A stretch of DNA of 64,000 bases from Ensifer sp. USDA 6670 (lineage in GTDB: Bacteria; Pseudomonadota; Alphaproteobacteria; Rhizobiales; Rhizobiaceae). The position numbers and the translations under genes were made by a program. Below the pieces are notes generated by a model that was given only the letters and a program-made list of their open reading frames with translations, did not search any database and was not told the origin of the DNA. The stretch covers positions 124,001 to 188,000 of the forward strand of contig ATWE01000001.1 in assembly GCA_000421085.1 (NCBI GenBank). The letters run 5' to 3'. Of the stretch, positions 1 through 7,899 are shown piece after piece (position 1 is the stretch's first letter; each line of letters begins with the position of its first letter).

Positions 1-261
1 GGAGATGACGGTCGACTGCGGCAGCACGCCGCGCTTGAGCGCAAGCTCCCATGGCTTCAAGCTTGCGATGTCGCGACCGTTGATGGTGACCCTGCCGGCC
101 GACGGCGTGAGCTCGCCCGAGATCGCCTTCAAGGTCGTGGTCTTTCCCGATCCGTTCGGACCGACGATTGCAGTCATTGCACCGGGGGCGGCATCGAGGG
201 AGATGCCGTGCAGCACCTGTCTTCCGGCGAGGCGGACGGAAATGTCTGACGCTCTGATCAT
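1..261 (-). CDS. hmuV: Hemin ABC transporter ATP-binding protein HmuV (partial, 5' end only)
   Basis: The gene runs off the left edge, so only the first 87 codons are visible, beginning at an ATG at 261. The N-terminus MIRASDISVRLAGRQVLHGI is followed by a complete Walker A motif, GPNGSGKTT, at about residues 35-43. HmuV-type ATPases power import of heme across the inner membrane through the HmuU permease. It starts 8 bp after the hmuU stop codon, so it is the last visible gene of the hmuPSTUV operon. The signature and Walker B motifs are outside the window. Family identity rests on the P-loop and on the operon context. Confidence 0.9.
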   Translation of the reverse strand, partial: MIRASDISVRLAGRQVLHGISLDAAPGAMTAIVGPNGSGKTTTLKAISGELTPSAGRVTINGRDIASLKPWELALKRGVLPQSTVIS

Positions 262-269
262 GGTCGCAG

Positions 270-1388
270 TCAAAGTCCCATGTTCGACCGGCCCCTGAGC
301 AGGACCCAGAGAAAAAAGGGCGCACCCACGAAGGCGGTGATGATGCCGATCGGCAGTTCGGCCGGCGACACGATCGTGCGGGCGAGCATGTCGGCGAAGA
401 TGAGAAGCGTGCCGCCGAGCAGGGCTGAGGCCGGCAGCAGGTAACGATGATCCGGGCCTATGACCAGCCGCAGGAGATGCGGAACGACGATGCCGACGAA
501 GCCGATGCCGCCGCTGACGGCCACCGACGCGCCGGTGGCACCGGCGACGCTGAAGACGGCAATGTTTTTCAACCGCTGAACCGGGACGCCCATGTGATAG
601 GCAGCGGCTTCGCCGAGTGTGATGGCGTTGAGCCCGCGCGCCAGGAAAGGGACGACTGCAAGAGACAGGAGGATGATCGGTCCGGCGGCGGCGATCTTGG
701 TCCAGTTGGCGCCGGCAAGCGATCCGAGGCCCCAGAAAGTGAGATCGCGCAGTTGCTTGTCGTCCGCGATGAAGACGAGTACGCCCGTCACTGCACCGGC
801 AAGAGCGCCCAGCGCAATGCCCGCCAGCAGCATCGTCGCTACCGAGGTCTGGCCGCCGCGGGTCGCGATCCGGTAGAGCAGCAGCGTCGTGGCAAGGCCG
901 CCGAGAAAGGCGCCGAAGGGGAGGGCATAGAAGCCGAAAACTGCGAATAGCGGGCCAAAGGCAACGTCACCGAGCACGATCAACAGCACCGCGCCGAGGC
1001 TTGCGCCGGAGGAAACCCCGACGAGGCCGGGATCGGCCAGCGGGTTGCGGAAGAGGCCCTGCATCACCACACCGGAAACGGCAAGCGATGCGCCGACGAG
1101 CATTCCGAGCACGGCGCGCGGCAGCCGGATATCGAGGATGATGATTCGGTCGCGCGCGCTCATGGCCTGATCGGTCTCGCCGGAGAGCCAGCGAAAGATA
1201 TTGGCAAGCGAGGCATCCGCGGCGCCGGTCGTGATCGAGGCCATGAACGTCGCCGCCGCAAGCATCGCCAGCACGGCGATCAGGCAACGCGCCAGGCCCG
1301 CCCGGTCTCCGCTGCGCCAGTCGCGGACGATCCGGGCGGCAAGTGCCGGCCTGCGCATCGCGCCTTTTATGGCCTCACTGCGAGGCAT
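270..1388 (-). CDS. hmuU: Hemin ABC transporter permease HmuU
   Basis: This 372-residue FecCD-type permease has about nine to ten hydrophobic segments, the usual architecture of BtuC/HmuU proteins. It contains the conserved family stretches GASLAVSGVVMQGLFRNPLA (about 100-119) and GGIGFVGIVVPHLLR near the C-terminal third. It forms the membrane channel for heme delivered by HmuT. The start region overlaps the 3' end of hmuT by 14 bp, indicating translational coupling; an internal Met at residue 11 is an alternative start. Nothing appears truncated. Confidence 0.93.
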   Translation of the reverse strand: MPRSEAIKGAMRRPALAARIVRDWRSGDRAGLARCLIAVLAMLAAATFMASITTGAADASLANIFRWLSGETDQAMSARDRIIILDIRLPRAVLGMLVGASLAVSGVVMQGLFRNPLADPGLVGVSSGASLGAVLLIVLGDVAFGPLFAVFGFYALPFGAFLGGLATTLLLYRIATRGGQTSVATMLLAGIALGALAGAVTGVLVFIADDKQLRDLTFWGLGSLAGANWTKIAAAGPIILLSLAVVPFLARGLNAITLGEAAAYHMGVPVQRLKNIAVFSVAGATGASVAVSGGIGFVGIVVPHLLRLVIGPDHRYLLPASALLGGTLLIFADMLARTIVSPAELPIGIITAFVGAPFFLWVLLRGRSNMGL

Positions 1389-2328
1389 TGGTCTTCTTTC
1401 CGTAGATTGCGGCGTTCAGTTCGCGGATGGCACCTGCCGTGCGGGGACCGAAGCCGAGCAGATGCAGCCCATCCATGCGGATCAGCGCCTTGTTCTTTGC
1501 CGCCGGCGTCAGGCCGAGCGCCGGAAGGGCGAAGAGTTCATCGGGGCCTGCAGCGTGGCTATCGCCGCGGTTCATCATCAGGACCACATCGGGCTTGGCC
1601 TCGATGATCGCCTCCTCAGTCAATGCCTTGTAGCCGGGCAAGATGCCGACGGCGTTGACAGCGCCGGCAAGCTCGATAATGCCGGCGGCGGCGGTGCCGC
1701 TACCGGAGGCGAGGACCCTGCCGCCCTGGGTGCTCAGGATGAAGAGGACACGCTTGCGCTCGCCTTCCGGGCGAGCGGCACTGTCGGCCACGGCGGCGGC
1801 GAGATCCTTCTCTACGGATTGTGCGAGCGTTTCGGCTTTTTCCTTCACGCCGAGGAAAGCTCCGACCGCGCGGATCTTGTTGACGATGCCGTCCTTGTCA
1901 TAGGTCTCGGGGATGCTTGTGAAGGGAATGTTTGCCTCCTTGAGCACGGCGAGCGCTTCCGGCGGGCCGCTGCCCTCGACGGCGACGATTGCCGTTGGAT
2001 TGACTGCGAGGACGCCTTCGGGCGCCAATTGCCGCATATAGCCGACATCCGGCAGCTTGGTTGCCGCCTCCGGGTAAATGCTGGTGGAATCGCGGCCGAC
2101 GAGGCGGTTCTCCTCGCCGAGCGCATAGATGATTTCGGTAATCGCGCCGCCCACCGAGACGACTCGGGAGGTGTCCGGCCGCTCGAGCACCTCGGCCATC
2201 GCCGGGCGCAGGAAAGGCGGCGCTCCCGGCGCAAGCGAGGGCAGGACGAAGGGCGCCGACAGCGCGAAGGCCGCGAGGGCCATTTCCCAACGCCGAAGAC
2301 GGCGGATACCGAAGCCGTTCATCATCAC
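1375..2328 (-). CDS. hmuT: Periplasmic hemin-binding protein HmuT
   Basis: This is a 317-residue class III solute-binding protein of the helical-backbone heme/cobalamin type. An N-terminal signal peptide (hydrophobic residues about 14-40) is followed by the family opening RVVSVGGAITEIIYALG and the later stretch GYMRQLAPEGVLAVNPTAIV. It captures heme in the periplasm and passes it to HmuU/HmuV. The 5' end shows GTG-ATG-ATG in succession (2328, 2325, 2322) behind an AGGAAG ribosome-binding sequence, so the true start is one of the two ATGs or the outer GTG; the protein changes by at most two residues. It lies between hmuS and hmuU in the operon. Confidence 0.93.
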   Translation of the reverse strand: MMMNGFGIRRLRRWEMALAAFALSAPFVLPSLAPGAPPFLRPAMAEVLERPDTSRVVSVGGAITEIIYALGEENRLVGRDSTSIYPEAATKLPDVGYMRQLAPEGVLAVNPTAIVAVEGSGPPEALAVLKEANIPFTSIPETYDKDGIVNKIRAVGAFLGVKEKAETLAQSVEKDLAAAVADSAARPEGERKRVLFILSTQGGRVLASGSGTAAAGIIELAGAVNAVGILPGYKALTEEAIIEAKPDVVLMMNRGDSHAAGPDELFALPALGLTPAAKNKALIRMDGLHLLGFGPRTAGAIRELNAAIYGKKTNASQ

Positions 2329-2382
2329 TTCCTTTGAATCTATGCGTGTCGTCCCAAACCGCCGCCCGGTTGGGCGGCACCA

Positions 2383-3450
2383 TCAGGCCGCAACGACGGC
2401 TTCCAGACGGGGCAGCGTCTCGACCAGGCTGCGCCATTCGGCCCTCTCCGAGGAACCTTCCTTCCGCTTTCCGAAAAACTGGATGATCATCTCGCCCTTG
2501 GCATCGAGCCCCTCGAGGGAGGTCACGTGTCCGTCCGCGGTCGGCTTGCGCACGGCCCAGAGTTCGGCGATGTGGTCGGTGCGCAGATGCAGATGGAAGG
2601 TTTCGTCCATCACGTTCAGCCACGGCCCCATGGTGCCGATCTTGACGACCGGACCGGAATGAATCTGGATGACGCCGCGATTGCCGACGAAGCACATTAT
2701 CGGTAGCGCCGTCTCTGCAGCACTGCGCATCATCATCTCGACGCAGGCCGTGTCGAGCCGCCAGGCGAAGTCGTCGCCGATCGCGTGCAGCGCCCGGCGC
2801 CGTCCGATATTGAGTTTGCGCAACATGCCGGGGAACTGATGCGTGTCCGTGAGCTTCGACCAGCGGTCGCGCAGCTCTGCCGTATCGACTGCGGCATCGA
2901 CCGCATCGTCGGCTGCGGGCGCGCCGGGATCGGCGATGAAGTCCTGCGACTGATCGTCCAGGCGAAGGTCTTCGACGATCTGCTCATAGGCGGCGAGGTT
3001 CGACTGGGGACGTAGATGAACCTTGTGGACGGCATTGCCCCACTTGTCGAAGAACTGCAGGCTGCGGCGAACCTCCCCTTTCGCATCCGTCTTGGTCACG
3101 GCGAAACCGTGTGCCCAGGCTCCGGGAAAGATGCGCAGGTCGATTTCGGAGCCAAGCACCAGAGCCGCGGCGTGCCCTTGCTTGATGTTCTCGTAGACGC
3201 CGACCTTTTCGTGGACGGCGCTTTCGTTGCGGGTAAGCGCAAGGACTTTGCCCAGCTCCTCGACGCGCTCGAGGAAGCGGCTGGCGCTGCATTCGATGCG
3301 GACGGCGGTGAGGCCACATTCGGCAGCGACGAGCGCTGCCTCGCAAATGCCGAGCTTCGCGGCGATGTCGCGTTCGCGCAGCTTCGAATTCTCAGCGCGA
3401 TAGGCCCGGATTTCGGTCGGGTTGGGGCGCATGCTCTCGGTCATCGTCAT
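2383..3450 (-). CDS. hmuS: Hemin-degrading/heme-trafficking factor HmuS
   Basis: This 355-residue cytoplasmic protein matches the HmuS/HemS family in length and in its two-fold repeat: the segment around residues 100-150 (LGSEIDLRIFPGAWAHGFAV, then SLQFFDKWGNAVHKVHL) is echoed at about 265-320 (VIQIHSGPVVKIGTMGPWLN, then FHLHLRTDHIAELWAVRKP). Members bind imported heme and, in some bacteria, open the porphyrin ring. Two ATGs (3450 and 3444) are possible starts. It sits 4 bp from hmuP and upstream of hmuTUV, so heme is met by HmuS as soon as it enters the cytoplasm. Confidence 0.93.
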   Translation of the reverse strand: MTMTESMRPNPTEIRAYRAENSKLRERDIAAKLGICEAALVAAECGLTAVRIECSASRFLERVEELGKVLALTRNESAVHEKVGVYENIKQGHAAALVLGSEIDLRIFPGAWAHGFAVTKTDAKGEVRRSLQFFDKWGNAVHKVHLRPQSNLAAYEQIVEDLRLDDQSQDFIADPGAPAADDAVDAAVDTAELRDRWSKLTDTHQFPGMLRKLNIGRRRALHAIGDDFAWRLDTACVEMMMRSAAETALPIMCFVGNRGVIQIHSGPVVKIGTMGPWLNVMDETFHLHLRTDHIAELWAVRKPTADGHVTSLEGLDAKGEMIIQFFGKRKEGSSERAEWRSLVETLPRLEAVVAA

Positions 3451-3454
3451 CTCG

Positions 3455-3637
3455 CTACTTGTTCAGAATCAGCTTGCCCTGGCGGGTGATCCTCATCCGA
3501 TAGATCGCCCCGTCGTGGGAAATGAGAATCTCGTTGTGGCCGCGGAAAAGGTCGTGGCTCTCGACGATCGGTTGCGGCCGGTTCAGCTGCGTCACGGTTT
3601 GCGCGGATCGTGGACTATCGGTGTCGTTCGGTGTCAC
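3455..3637 (-). CDS. hmuP: Hemin uptake protein HmuP
   Basis: This 60-residue protein, starting at GTG (3637), matches the small HmuP family: the conserved part is SHDLFRGHNEILISHDGAIY followed by RMRITRQGKLILNK at the C-terminus. In Bradyrhizobium and Sinorhizobium HmuP is reported as a positive factor for expression of heme-uptake genes, including the receptor gene (recalled literature), rather than as a transporter component. It is the first gene of the hmuPSTUV operon and diverges from the secreted-protein/tonB operon; the shared intergenic region holds a TGA-N9-TCA site at 3712-3726. Confidence 0.92.
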   Translation of the reverse strand: MTPNDTDSPRSAQTVTQLNRPQPIVESHDLFRGHNEILISHDGAIYRMRITRQGKLILNK

Positions 3638-3711
3638 GGTCTTGCCAGTTTGCGAGTTGGAGACGAGACAAGTGCGTCATCCATTGGTCCCGCCCATTCC
3701 ATTTAGTATCT

Positions 3712-3726
3712 TGACTTCATTACTCA
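3712..3726. promoter_or_regulatory. Iron-responsive operator (IRO/RirA-type box), hmuP-tonB divergent region
   Basis: The sequence TGACTTCATTACTCA fits TGA-N9-TCA, the pattern described for RirA-controlled iron genes in rhizobia. It overlaps a plus-strand -35-like TTGACT (3711-3716), with a weak -10 candidate 17 bp further (3734-3739), so binding could block transcription toward tonB and, being near-symmetric, toward hmuP. The same arrangement recurs at 5290-5304 and 43855-43869. Which regulator binds (RirA or Irr) cannot be read from the sequence. Confidence 0.6.
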
Positions 3727-3824
3727 TATTTCTTTAAGGACGCAATACCGGAAAGTTGCGGTCAAGTTAAGAGGAACGCGTGCGGGGACACGAAGGACCG
3801 GCGCGGAGAGCGAGTGGTGTCAGG

Positions 3825-4259
3825 ATGACTTATTTTTCCCGTTTTGCCTTTGCGGCCTGTCTAGCTCTCGTCCCGGCAGGGGCAGCCGGAGCGCAGGATG
3901 CCGCCGCGCCGGCCGGCCTTTCGATCGAGCTCAACGAGATCGCGCCATCGGAAAAGGGATGCAAGTTGACCTTCGTCGCGGGTAACGCGCTTGCTCAGTC
4001 GCTTTCGAAGGTTTCGTTCGAATTCGTGCTCTTCGATCAGAAAGGTCTGGTCGAGCGCATGGCCGTACTCGATTTCAGGGAGCTCCCCGCGGGCAAGACG
4101 AAAGTCAGGCAGTTCGATCTGCCAGGTACGAAATGCGAAGCGGTGAAAAGCCTGCTGATCAACGACGCACCGACCTGCGTCGGCGAAGGCGTCGACAAGG
4201 GCGCCTGCATGACCGACCTGAAGACCAGCTCGAAATCGGCCGTGGAACTCAAGGGCTGA
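3825..4259 (+). CDS. Small secreted protein of unknown function upstream of tonB
   Basis: A 144-residue protein starting at ATG 3825. Residues 1-23 form a clear signal peptide (hydrophobic core, AGAAGAQ cleavage region), so the product is probably periplasmic. The mature part has three or four cysteines (GCKLTF, GTKCEA, PTCVGEGVDKGACM) that could form disulfides, and looks like a beta-rich domain. I do not recognise a named family with certainty. The next gene, 40 bp downstream, is tonB, and both lie behind the iron operator at 3712, so a role in heme/iron uptake across the envelope is likely but inferred only from position. Confidence 0.8.
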   Translation: MTYFSRFAFAACLALVPAGAAGAQDAAAPAGLSIELNEIAPSEKGCKLTFVAGNALAQSLSKVSFEFVLFDQKGLVERMAVLDFRELPAGKTKVRQFDLPGTKCEAVKSLLINDAPTCVGEGVDKGACMTDLKTSSKSAVELKG

Positions 4260-4299
4260 AGTTCGCGTCCTCGCAATTGCCGGCGGAAGGCAAGTCAGA

Positions 4300-5226
4300 A
4301 TGAAGCACATGGCGAAATGGGCGGCGGCAATCGGCCTTTCCCTGCTGGCACACGCCGGCGGGGCGATGTTGCTTGCGCCCGAAGAGGAAAAGGAGCTGGC
4401 GCTCATCGCCGGCGGCTCGACCGTGGAAGTGTCGCTGCTCGGCAACGCCTTCGAAGATGCCGTACAGGCGGGGGACCCATCCGAAGTCGTGGAGCCGGCG
4501 GAAGAGACGCCAGAGGAACTGAAGCCGACCGAGATCGAACCGACGGAAGAGGTGGTCGAAGCGGTGGAGCCGGTGCCAACCGAACCTGTCTCCCAGGAAC
4601 CGTCCGAGATGACGCCGACGGAAGCGGACGTCATCCTTCCCGCGGAAGAAATGCCGGTAAGCCAGGTCGAAGAAGCAGACGTGATCGCAAGCATCGCTCC
4701 GGTCGAGACCGTCATTCCGCAGGAGAGACCGGACCCTGAAGAAGTCTCGAGGCCCGAGGTCGAGAAGGTGGAGCCGAAGAAGGAGCCGGCGAAGAAAAAG
4801 AAGGTCGTCCGGAAAAAGGCAGGTGAGGGCGGCACAGCGGCGAAGTCGCAGAAGAAGGGCAAGGCCGACGGCGCCGAGAATGCCACGGCGGCCGCCGCCA
4901 CCGGCGAAAGCCGGGGTGCTTCGCAGGAAATCGGCAATGCAGCGGTGTCGAACTATCCCGGCAAGGTCAGAAGAAAGCTGACCCGCGCTATCCGCTACCC
5001 GGCCGAGGCCAAGCGGCAAGGCCTGCGCGGCGTTGCCCATGTCAGCTTCACCGTAACTTCCGGTGGTGGCGTGGCAAGTGTCGGCATAACGAAGAGCGCC
5101 GGTTCGCCGGTCCTCGATCAGGCCGCGTTGGAAACCGTGCGCCGGGCAGCACCTTTCCCGGCCATTCCTGCCGGTGCGGGCCGCGACAGATGGGAATTCA
5201 ACATTCCGGTGGCCTTCACCCGGTGA
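4300..5226 (+). CDS. tonB: Energy transducer TonB
   Basis: A 308-residue protein with the three-part TonB layout. There is one N-terminal membrane segment (about residues 5-25, WAAAIGLSLLAHAGGAMLL), including the characteristic Ser-His pair. A long Pro/Glu-rich then Pro/Lys-rich periplasmic spacer covers about residues 60-190. The C-terminal TonB domain covers about 215-308 (YPGKVRRKLTRAIRYPAEAK, GVAHVSFTVTSGGGVASVGI, GSPVLDQAALETVRRA). It would energise outer-membrane receptors such as the heme receptor at 43995. No exbB/exbD genes are in this window. It is in one operon with the secreted protein upstream and under the same iron-responsive operator. Confidence 0.95.
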   Translation: MKHMAKWAAAIGLSLLAHAGGAMLLAPEEEKELALIAGGSTVEVSLLGNAFEDAVQAGDPSEVVEPAEETPEELKPTEIEPTEEVVEAVEPVPTEPVSQEPSEMTPTEADVILPAEEMPVSQVEEADVIASIAPVETVIPQERPDPEEVSRPEVEKVEPKKEPAKKKKVVRKKAGEGGTAAKSQKKGKADGAENATAAAATGESRGASQEIGNAAVSNYPGKVRRKLTRAIRYPAEAKRQGLRGVAHVSFTVTSGGGVASVGITKSAGSPVLDQAALETVRRAAPFPAIPAGAGRDRWEFNIPVAFTR

Positions 5227-5289
5227 ATTCAGGCTGTGGAATCTGCTTCCGCGAGCAAGGAATATGTCGCGAAGACCGGCGCAAAAATA

Positions 5290-5304
5290 TGATAAACGCA
5301 CTCA
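5290..5304 (+). promoter_or_regulatory. Iron-responsive operator candidate upstream of the DUF2325 operon
   Basis: TGATAAACGCACTCA fits TGA-N9-TCA. The following bases (ATGTTTA, then TATACT at 5309-5314 as a possible -10) make the segment CACTCATGTTT identical to one in the shmR promoter at 43864-43874. It lies 128 bp before the ATG at 5432, so the first operon mRNA has a long leader. Remaining bases 5305-5431 hold no further feature I can name. Confidence 0.55.
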
Positions 5305-5431
5305 TGTTTATACTTTACTGTAGCTATCAAGTTTTATAGGTTGCCTCCGTCACGCAACCGATCGGTGTGTGTCAAATCTGATTGGCGACGGACCGCAATG
5401 CCGGCGTCGCGGAGCAAGACGGAGACGACGG

Positions 5432-5845
5432 ATGGGTGGCAAGCGGCACCAGAATTCAGGCAAGGGCGGCAAGGGCAGGGCGAAAGAAGCGGCGAGCGCG
5501 CCGCAACCGAACGCCGGCAAGGTAACGCTCGAGGGCCGCAGCTTCCTCTATGTCGGCGGCCGCGACTGCCAGGTCGCGCATCTGCGCCAGATCGCCAGTT
5601 CCTTCGGTGCGGAACTCATCCATCATGACGGCGGTTTACGAGAGGCGGTATCGCGTATCGATCGTGTCCTGCCCTCGGTCGACTGCGTCTTCTGCCCGAT
5701 CGACTGCATCAGCCACGATGCGTGTCTTCGCGTGAAGACGGGCTGCAAGAAGTGGGGCAAGGCCTTCGTGCCGCTGCGCAACGGCTCGAAGTCGAGCCTC
5801 GAGCGGGCGCTTCAGGATCTGACCGGAAACGGCAGCGAGAACTGA
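5432..5845 (+). CDS. DUF2325 family cysteine-rich protein
   Basis: A 137-residue protein whose first 35 residues are Lys/Gly-rich and probably disordered. From about residue 38 it has the DUF2325 fold (FLYVGGRDCQVAHLRQIA, then ELIHHDGGLR). A dense cysteine cluster in the C-terminal half (VDCVFCPIDCISHDACL, then TGCKKW) gives six Cys within about 30 residues and could bind metal or an Fe-S cluster. The ATG at 5432 has GGAG 8 bp upstream; an upstream in-frame extension is less likely. It is the first gene after an iron-type operator and is followed by an unknown gene and a heme-monooxygenase-like gene, so an iron-linked role is inferred. The biochemical function is unknown. Confidence 0.8.
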   Translation: MGGKRHQNSGKGGKGRAKEAASAPQPNAGKVTLEGRSFLYVGGRDCQVAHLRQIASSFGAELIHHDGGLREAVSRIDRVLPSVDCVFCPIDCISHDACLRVKTGCKKWGKAFVPLRNGSKSSLERALQDLTGNGSEN

Positions 5846-5897
5846 ATCTTTTACGAGCGGCCAGACGGCATTCTTGCCGGCCGCATGGAGCTTTCAA

Positions 5898-6173
5898 ATG
5901 CACGATGAGCGTCCCGATCAGATGACGATGATCGGTCTTCACAAACTTGCGTCGCAGTTCGGTGACGGACTGGTCCCCGAGCTGTACGCGCTTCTGACGA
6001 ACCGGGCGCGGATGCTGGAGGAAAACGAGAACGTGACCGAGTTTCCCACCTGGCAGGCCCGCCCGCCGGCAAGAAACCCCTCGGACCCTGCGGCAACGGC
6101 GGAGGCAACCGTCCTTCCGTTTCCAAGAATGGCCCTGCAACCGGCTCCGGAAAAGAAGGCCCAGGAGAGCTAA
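5898..6173 (+). CDS. Conserved small protein of unknown function in the DUF2325/heme-monooxygenase operon
   Basis: A 91-residue protein starting at ATG 5898. The first half (about residues 10-50) looks helical (MIGLHKLASQFGDGLVPELY, then ALLTNRARMLEEN). The second half is proline/alanine-rich and probably unstructured, and there is no signal peptide or membrane segment. It ends 3 bp before the IsdG-like gene, so the two are almost certainly co-translated. I do not recognise a family. Position implies participation in heme or iron handling under low iron. Confidence 0.65.
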   Translation: MHDERPDQMTMIGLHKLASQFGDGLVPELYALLTNRARMLEENENVTEFPTWQARPPARNPSDPAATAEATVLPFPRMALQPAPEKKAQES

Positions 6174-6176
6174 CGC

Positions 6177-6491
6177 ATGTATTTCGCCATGAACCGTTTT
6201 CGTGTCGCGATTGGTCAGGAAGAGGCTTTCGAGGCCGTCTGGAAGGCCCGCGATTCCTCCCTTTCCGAGATGCCGGGCTTCATCGAATTTCATCTGCTGC
6301 GCGGCGACAGCGTGCCGGATGAAGGCTACACGCCCTTCATCTCCAAATCGGCCTGGGAGAGCAAGGACGCTTTCATCGCCTGGACGAAGTCGGACAACTT
6401 CCGGGCGGCGCATCGGAGCGCCGGGGACAATAGGGCGATGTATCTCGGTCCACCGAAGTTCGAGGGCTTTACCGTGGTCGAGGGCGCCTGA
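6177..6491 (+). CDS. Heme-degrading monooxygenase of the IsdG/ABM family (HmuQ-like)
   Basis: A 104-residue single-domain antibiotic-biosynthesis-monooxygenase (ABM) fold protein, the length of IsdG/IsdI and rhizobial HmuQ/HmuD enzymes. Visible family features are the opening strand YFAMNRFRVAIGQEEAFEAV, the segment MPGFIEFHLLRGD and the W-x-SKDAF-like helix WESKDAFIAWTKSDNFRAAH, whose His (about residue 80) sits where the heme ligand usually lies. Such enzymes cleave heme in the cytoplasm and release iron. The neighbourhood (hmu operon, tonB, iron operator) supports this over other ABM functions. Confidence 0.82.
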   Translation: MYFAMNRFRVAIGQEEAFEAVWKARDSSLSEMPGFIEFHLLRGDSVPDEGYTPFISKSAWESKDAFIAWTKSDNFRAAHRSAGDNRAMYLGPPKFEGFTVVEGA

Positions 6492-6590
6492 CCTGCAGCG
6501 CATCCGCTCCAACCAGGCGCACTAATGGTAGGCTGCGCCATTTTCTACCCCAAGTAGTGCAGCTTCGGAGCTGATGGGCGGGGGATGCTT

Positions 6591-6968
6591 CTAAGCTGCT
6601 ACATCGCTCTTTCGCGGCAGGAATGCTCCAAGCGCGACGGCAAGCCAGCCGGCCATCATCGTTACGCCCCCGAGCGGGGCCGACATCGGAAAGAGGCCGT
6701 GGCCCGAGAAATGCCGCATGGTGAGGTCGGCGGCGAAGAGCGCGGTTCCCGCCGTCAGAAGCAGGGCAGCAAGGGCCGCGGTGCGGAAATGCGCCCAGCC
6801 GGCATGGAGCGCCACGAGCGCCGGCGCGTGGGCAAGGCACATGGCCGATGCGCCGCCGAGGAGCCGTGGATCCGCACCATGCGAAGCGGCGGCGGCACTC
6901 GCGACGCCGAAGACACCCATGAGACCGGCGACGAAGAGCGTGGTCGAGCGCAGTCCGCTGTCAGGCAT
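6591..6968 (-). CDS. DUF423 family membrane protein
   Basis: A 125-residue protein with four predicted membrane helices (about 8-26, 40-58, 64-85, 96-118), matching the DUF423/YgdD family in length and layout. The family motifs GVFGVASAAAASHG and GLFPMSAPLGGVTMMAGWLA (20 residues) are present. The function of the family is not established. The start at 6968 lies 5 bp from the stop of the truncated-hemoglobin gene, with which it probably forms an operon on the minus strand. Confidence 0.85.
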   Translation of the reverse strand: MPDSGLRSTTLFVAGLMGVFGVASAAAASHGADPRLLGGASAMCLAHAPALVALHAGWAHFRTAALAALLLTAGTALFAADLTMRHFSGHGLFPMSAPLGGVTMMAGWLAVALGAFLPRKSDVAA

Positions 6969-6973
6969 GCCGG

Positions 6974-7366
6974 CTATTCCTTGTTTTGCATGTGATGGGC
7001 GAGCCGGGTGATCGGTTCGAGGATAAGTTCCCTCAGCTTCGGGTGGGAGACCGTTTCTTCGAGTGCGCGGGTGAAGCAGAGAAGCCATTCGTCGCGCTCG
7101 ACAGGCCCGATCCCGGCAATGAAGTGCCGGCGGCGCAGCATGGGGTGGCCGCGCTTTTGCACATAGATCGGCGGTCCTCCCAGCCAGCCGGTCAGATATT
7201 CGTAGAACTTCTCCTCGCTGCCGGTCAGGTCAGGCGGATGGATGGCGCGGCAGCGCGCCGCCTCGGGCAGGCTGTCCATCAGTTCGTAGAAACGCCGCGT
7301 CAGGGCACGGACAGTGGCGTCGCCACCGATCGCCTCGTAAAGCGTCGTCGTTTGCAGTTCCGTCAT
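6974..7366 (-). CDS. Group II (TrHbO-type) truncated hemoglobin
   Basis: A 130-residue protein with the 2-on-2 globin fold: N-terminal TLYEAIGGDATVRALTRRFY (helices A/B), FYEYLTGWLGGPPIYVQKRG (helices E/F) and MLRRRHFIAGIGPVERDEWL (helix G), with the proximal His in RRRHF. The Trp in DEWLLCF corresponds to the G8 Trp that marks group II globins. These proteins bind O2 and NO and are usually linked to NO or oxidative-stress tolerance. ATG 7366 is preferred over an upstream in-frame start, which would add residues outside the fold. Co-transcribed with the DUF423 gene. Confidence 0.9.
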   Translation of the reverse strand: MTELQTTTLYEAIGGDATVRALTRRFYELMDSLPEAARCRAIHPPDLTGSEEKFYEYLTGWLGGPPIYVQKRGHPMLRRRHFIAGIGPVERDEWLLCFTRALEETVSHPKLRELILEPITRLAHHMQNKE

Positions 7367-7494
7367 GCTCACAATCCTCGCCCGGATTTGGTACAGCGCG
7401 CGAACCGGGCGGGCAATGGCTTGCCATTCCTTCGCTTGCGGCTTTTCGGCGCGGCACACCTCGTCGTTACGAGGAGGCATGGAAAACGTGTCGC

Positions 7495-7899
7495 CTATCG
7501 CTCAAGCCAGTTTTCCAGACTAAGGCCGCGAACGCGGCTGAACTCACGGATATTGTCCGTCACCAGCGTCAGATCCAGCGCATAGGCATGCGCGGCAATC
7601 AACAGATCGTTGGAGCCAATGGTCTGCCCCAGAGCCTCCAATTCCGCGCGGATGCTGCCATATCGGATGTCGGTCGGAATATCCAATGGCAGCACCGGGA
7701 CCATTTCCAGCAAGCTTTCGACCTTGGCGAGCAACTTCGCCGATCCCTTTTTTGCGCAACGATACCGCAACTCGGACGCGACGACGATGCTGGTGTAAAT
7801 CTCCTTCGGGCCGACCCGTTCGATGCGTTGCGCAGCCGGCCCGAACGGATTGTGAATGACGTCGCTGATGATGTTCGTATCGAGGAGATACCCGTTCAA
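7495..7899 (-). CDS. ntrR: PIN-domain toxin of a VapBC/NtrPR-type module
   Basis: A 134-residue VapC-like PIN ribonuclease. The acidic active-site residues are visible: Asp in YLLDTNIISDV (residue 7), Glu in VASELRYR (about 43), Asp in GSNDLLIAAHA (about 98) and Asp in VTDNIREFSR (about 116). VapC toxins cleave structured RNA, often initiator tRNA, when freed from the antitoxin. The ATG overlaps the antitoxin stop by 4 bp (ATGA), the usual coupling. In S. meliloti a homologous pair close to the dpp genes is called ntrPR and affects nitrogen-related symbiosis genes (recalled); the gene symbol rests on that positional match. Confidence 0.88.
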   Translation of the reverse strand: MNGYLLDTNIISDVIHNPFGPAAQRIERVGPKEIYTSIVVASELRYRCAKKGSAKLLAKVESLLEMVPVLPLDIPTDIRYGSIRAELEALGQTIGSNDLLIAAHAYALDLTLVTDNIREFSRVRGLSLENWLER

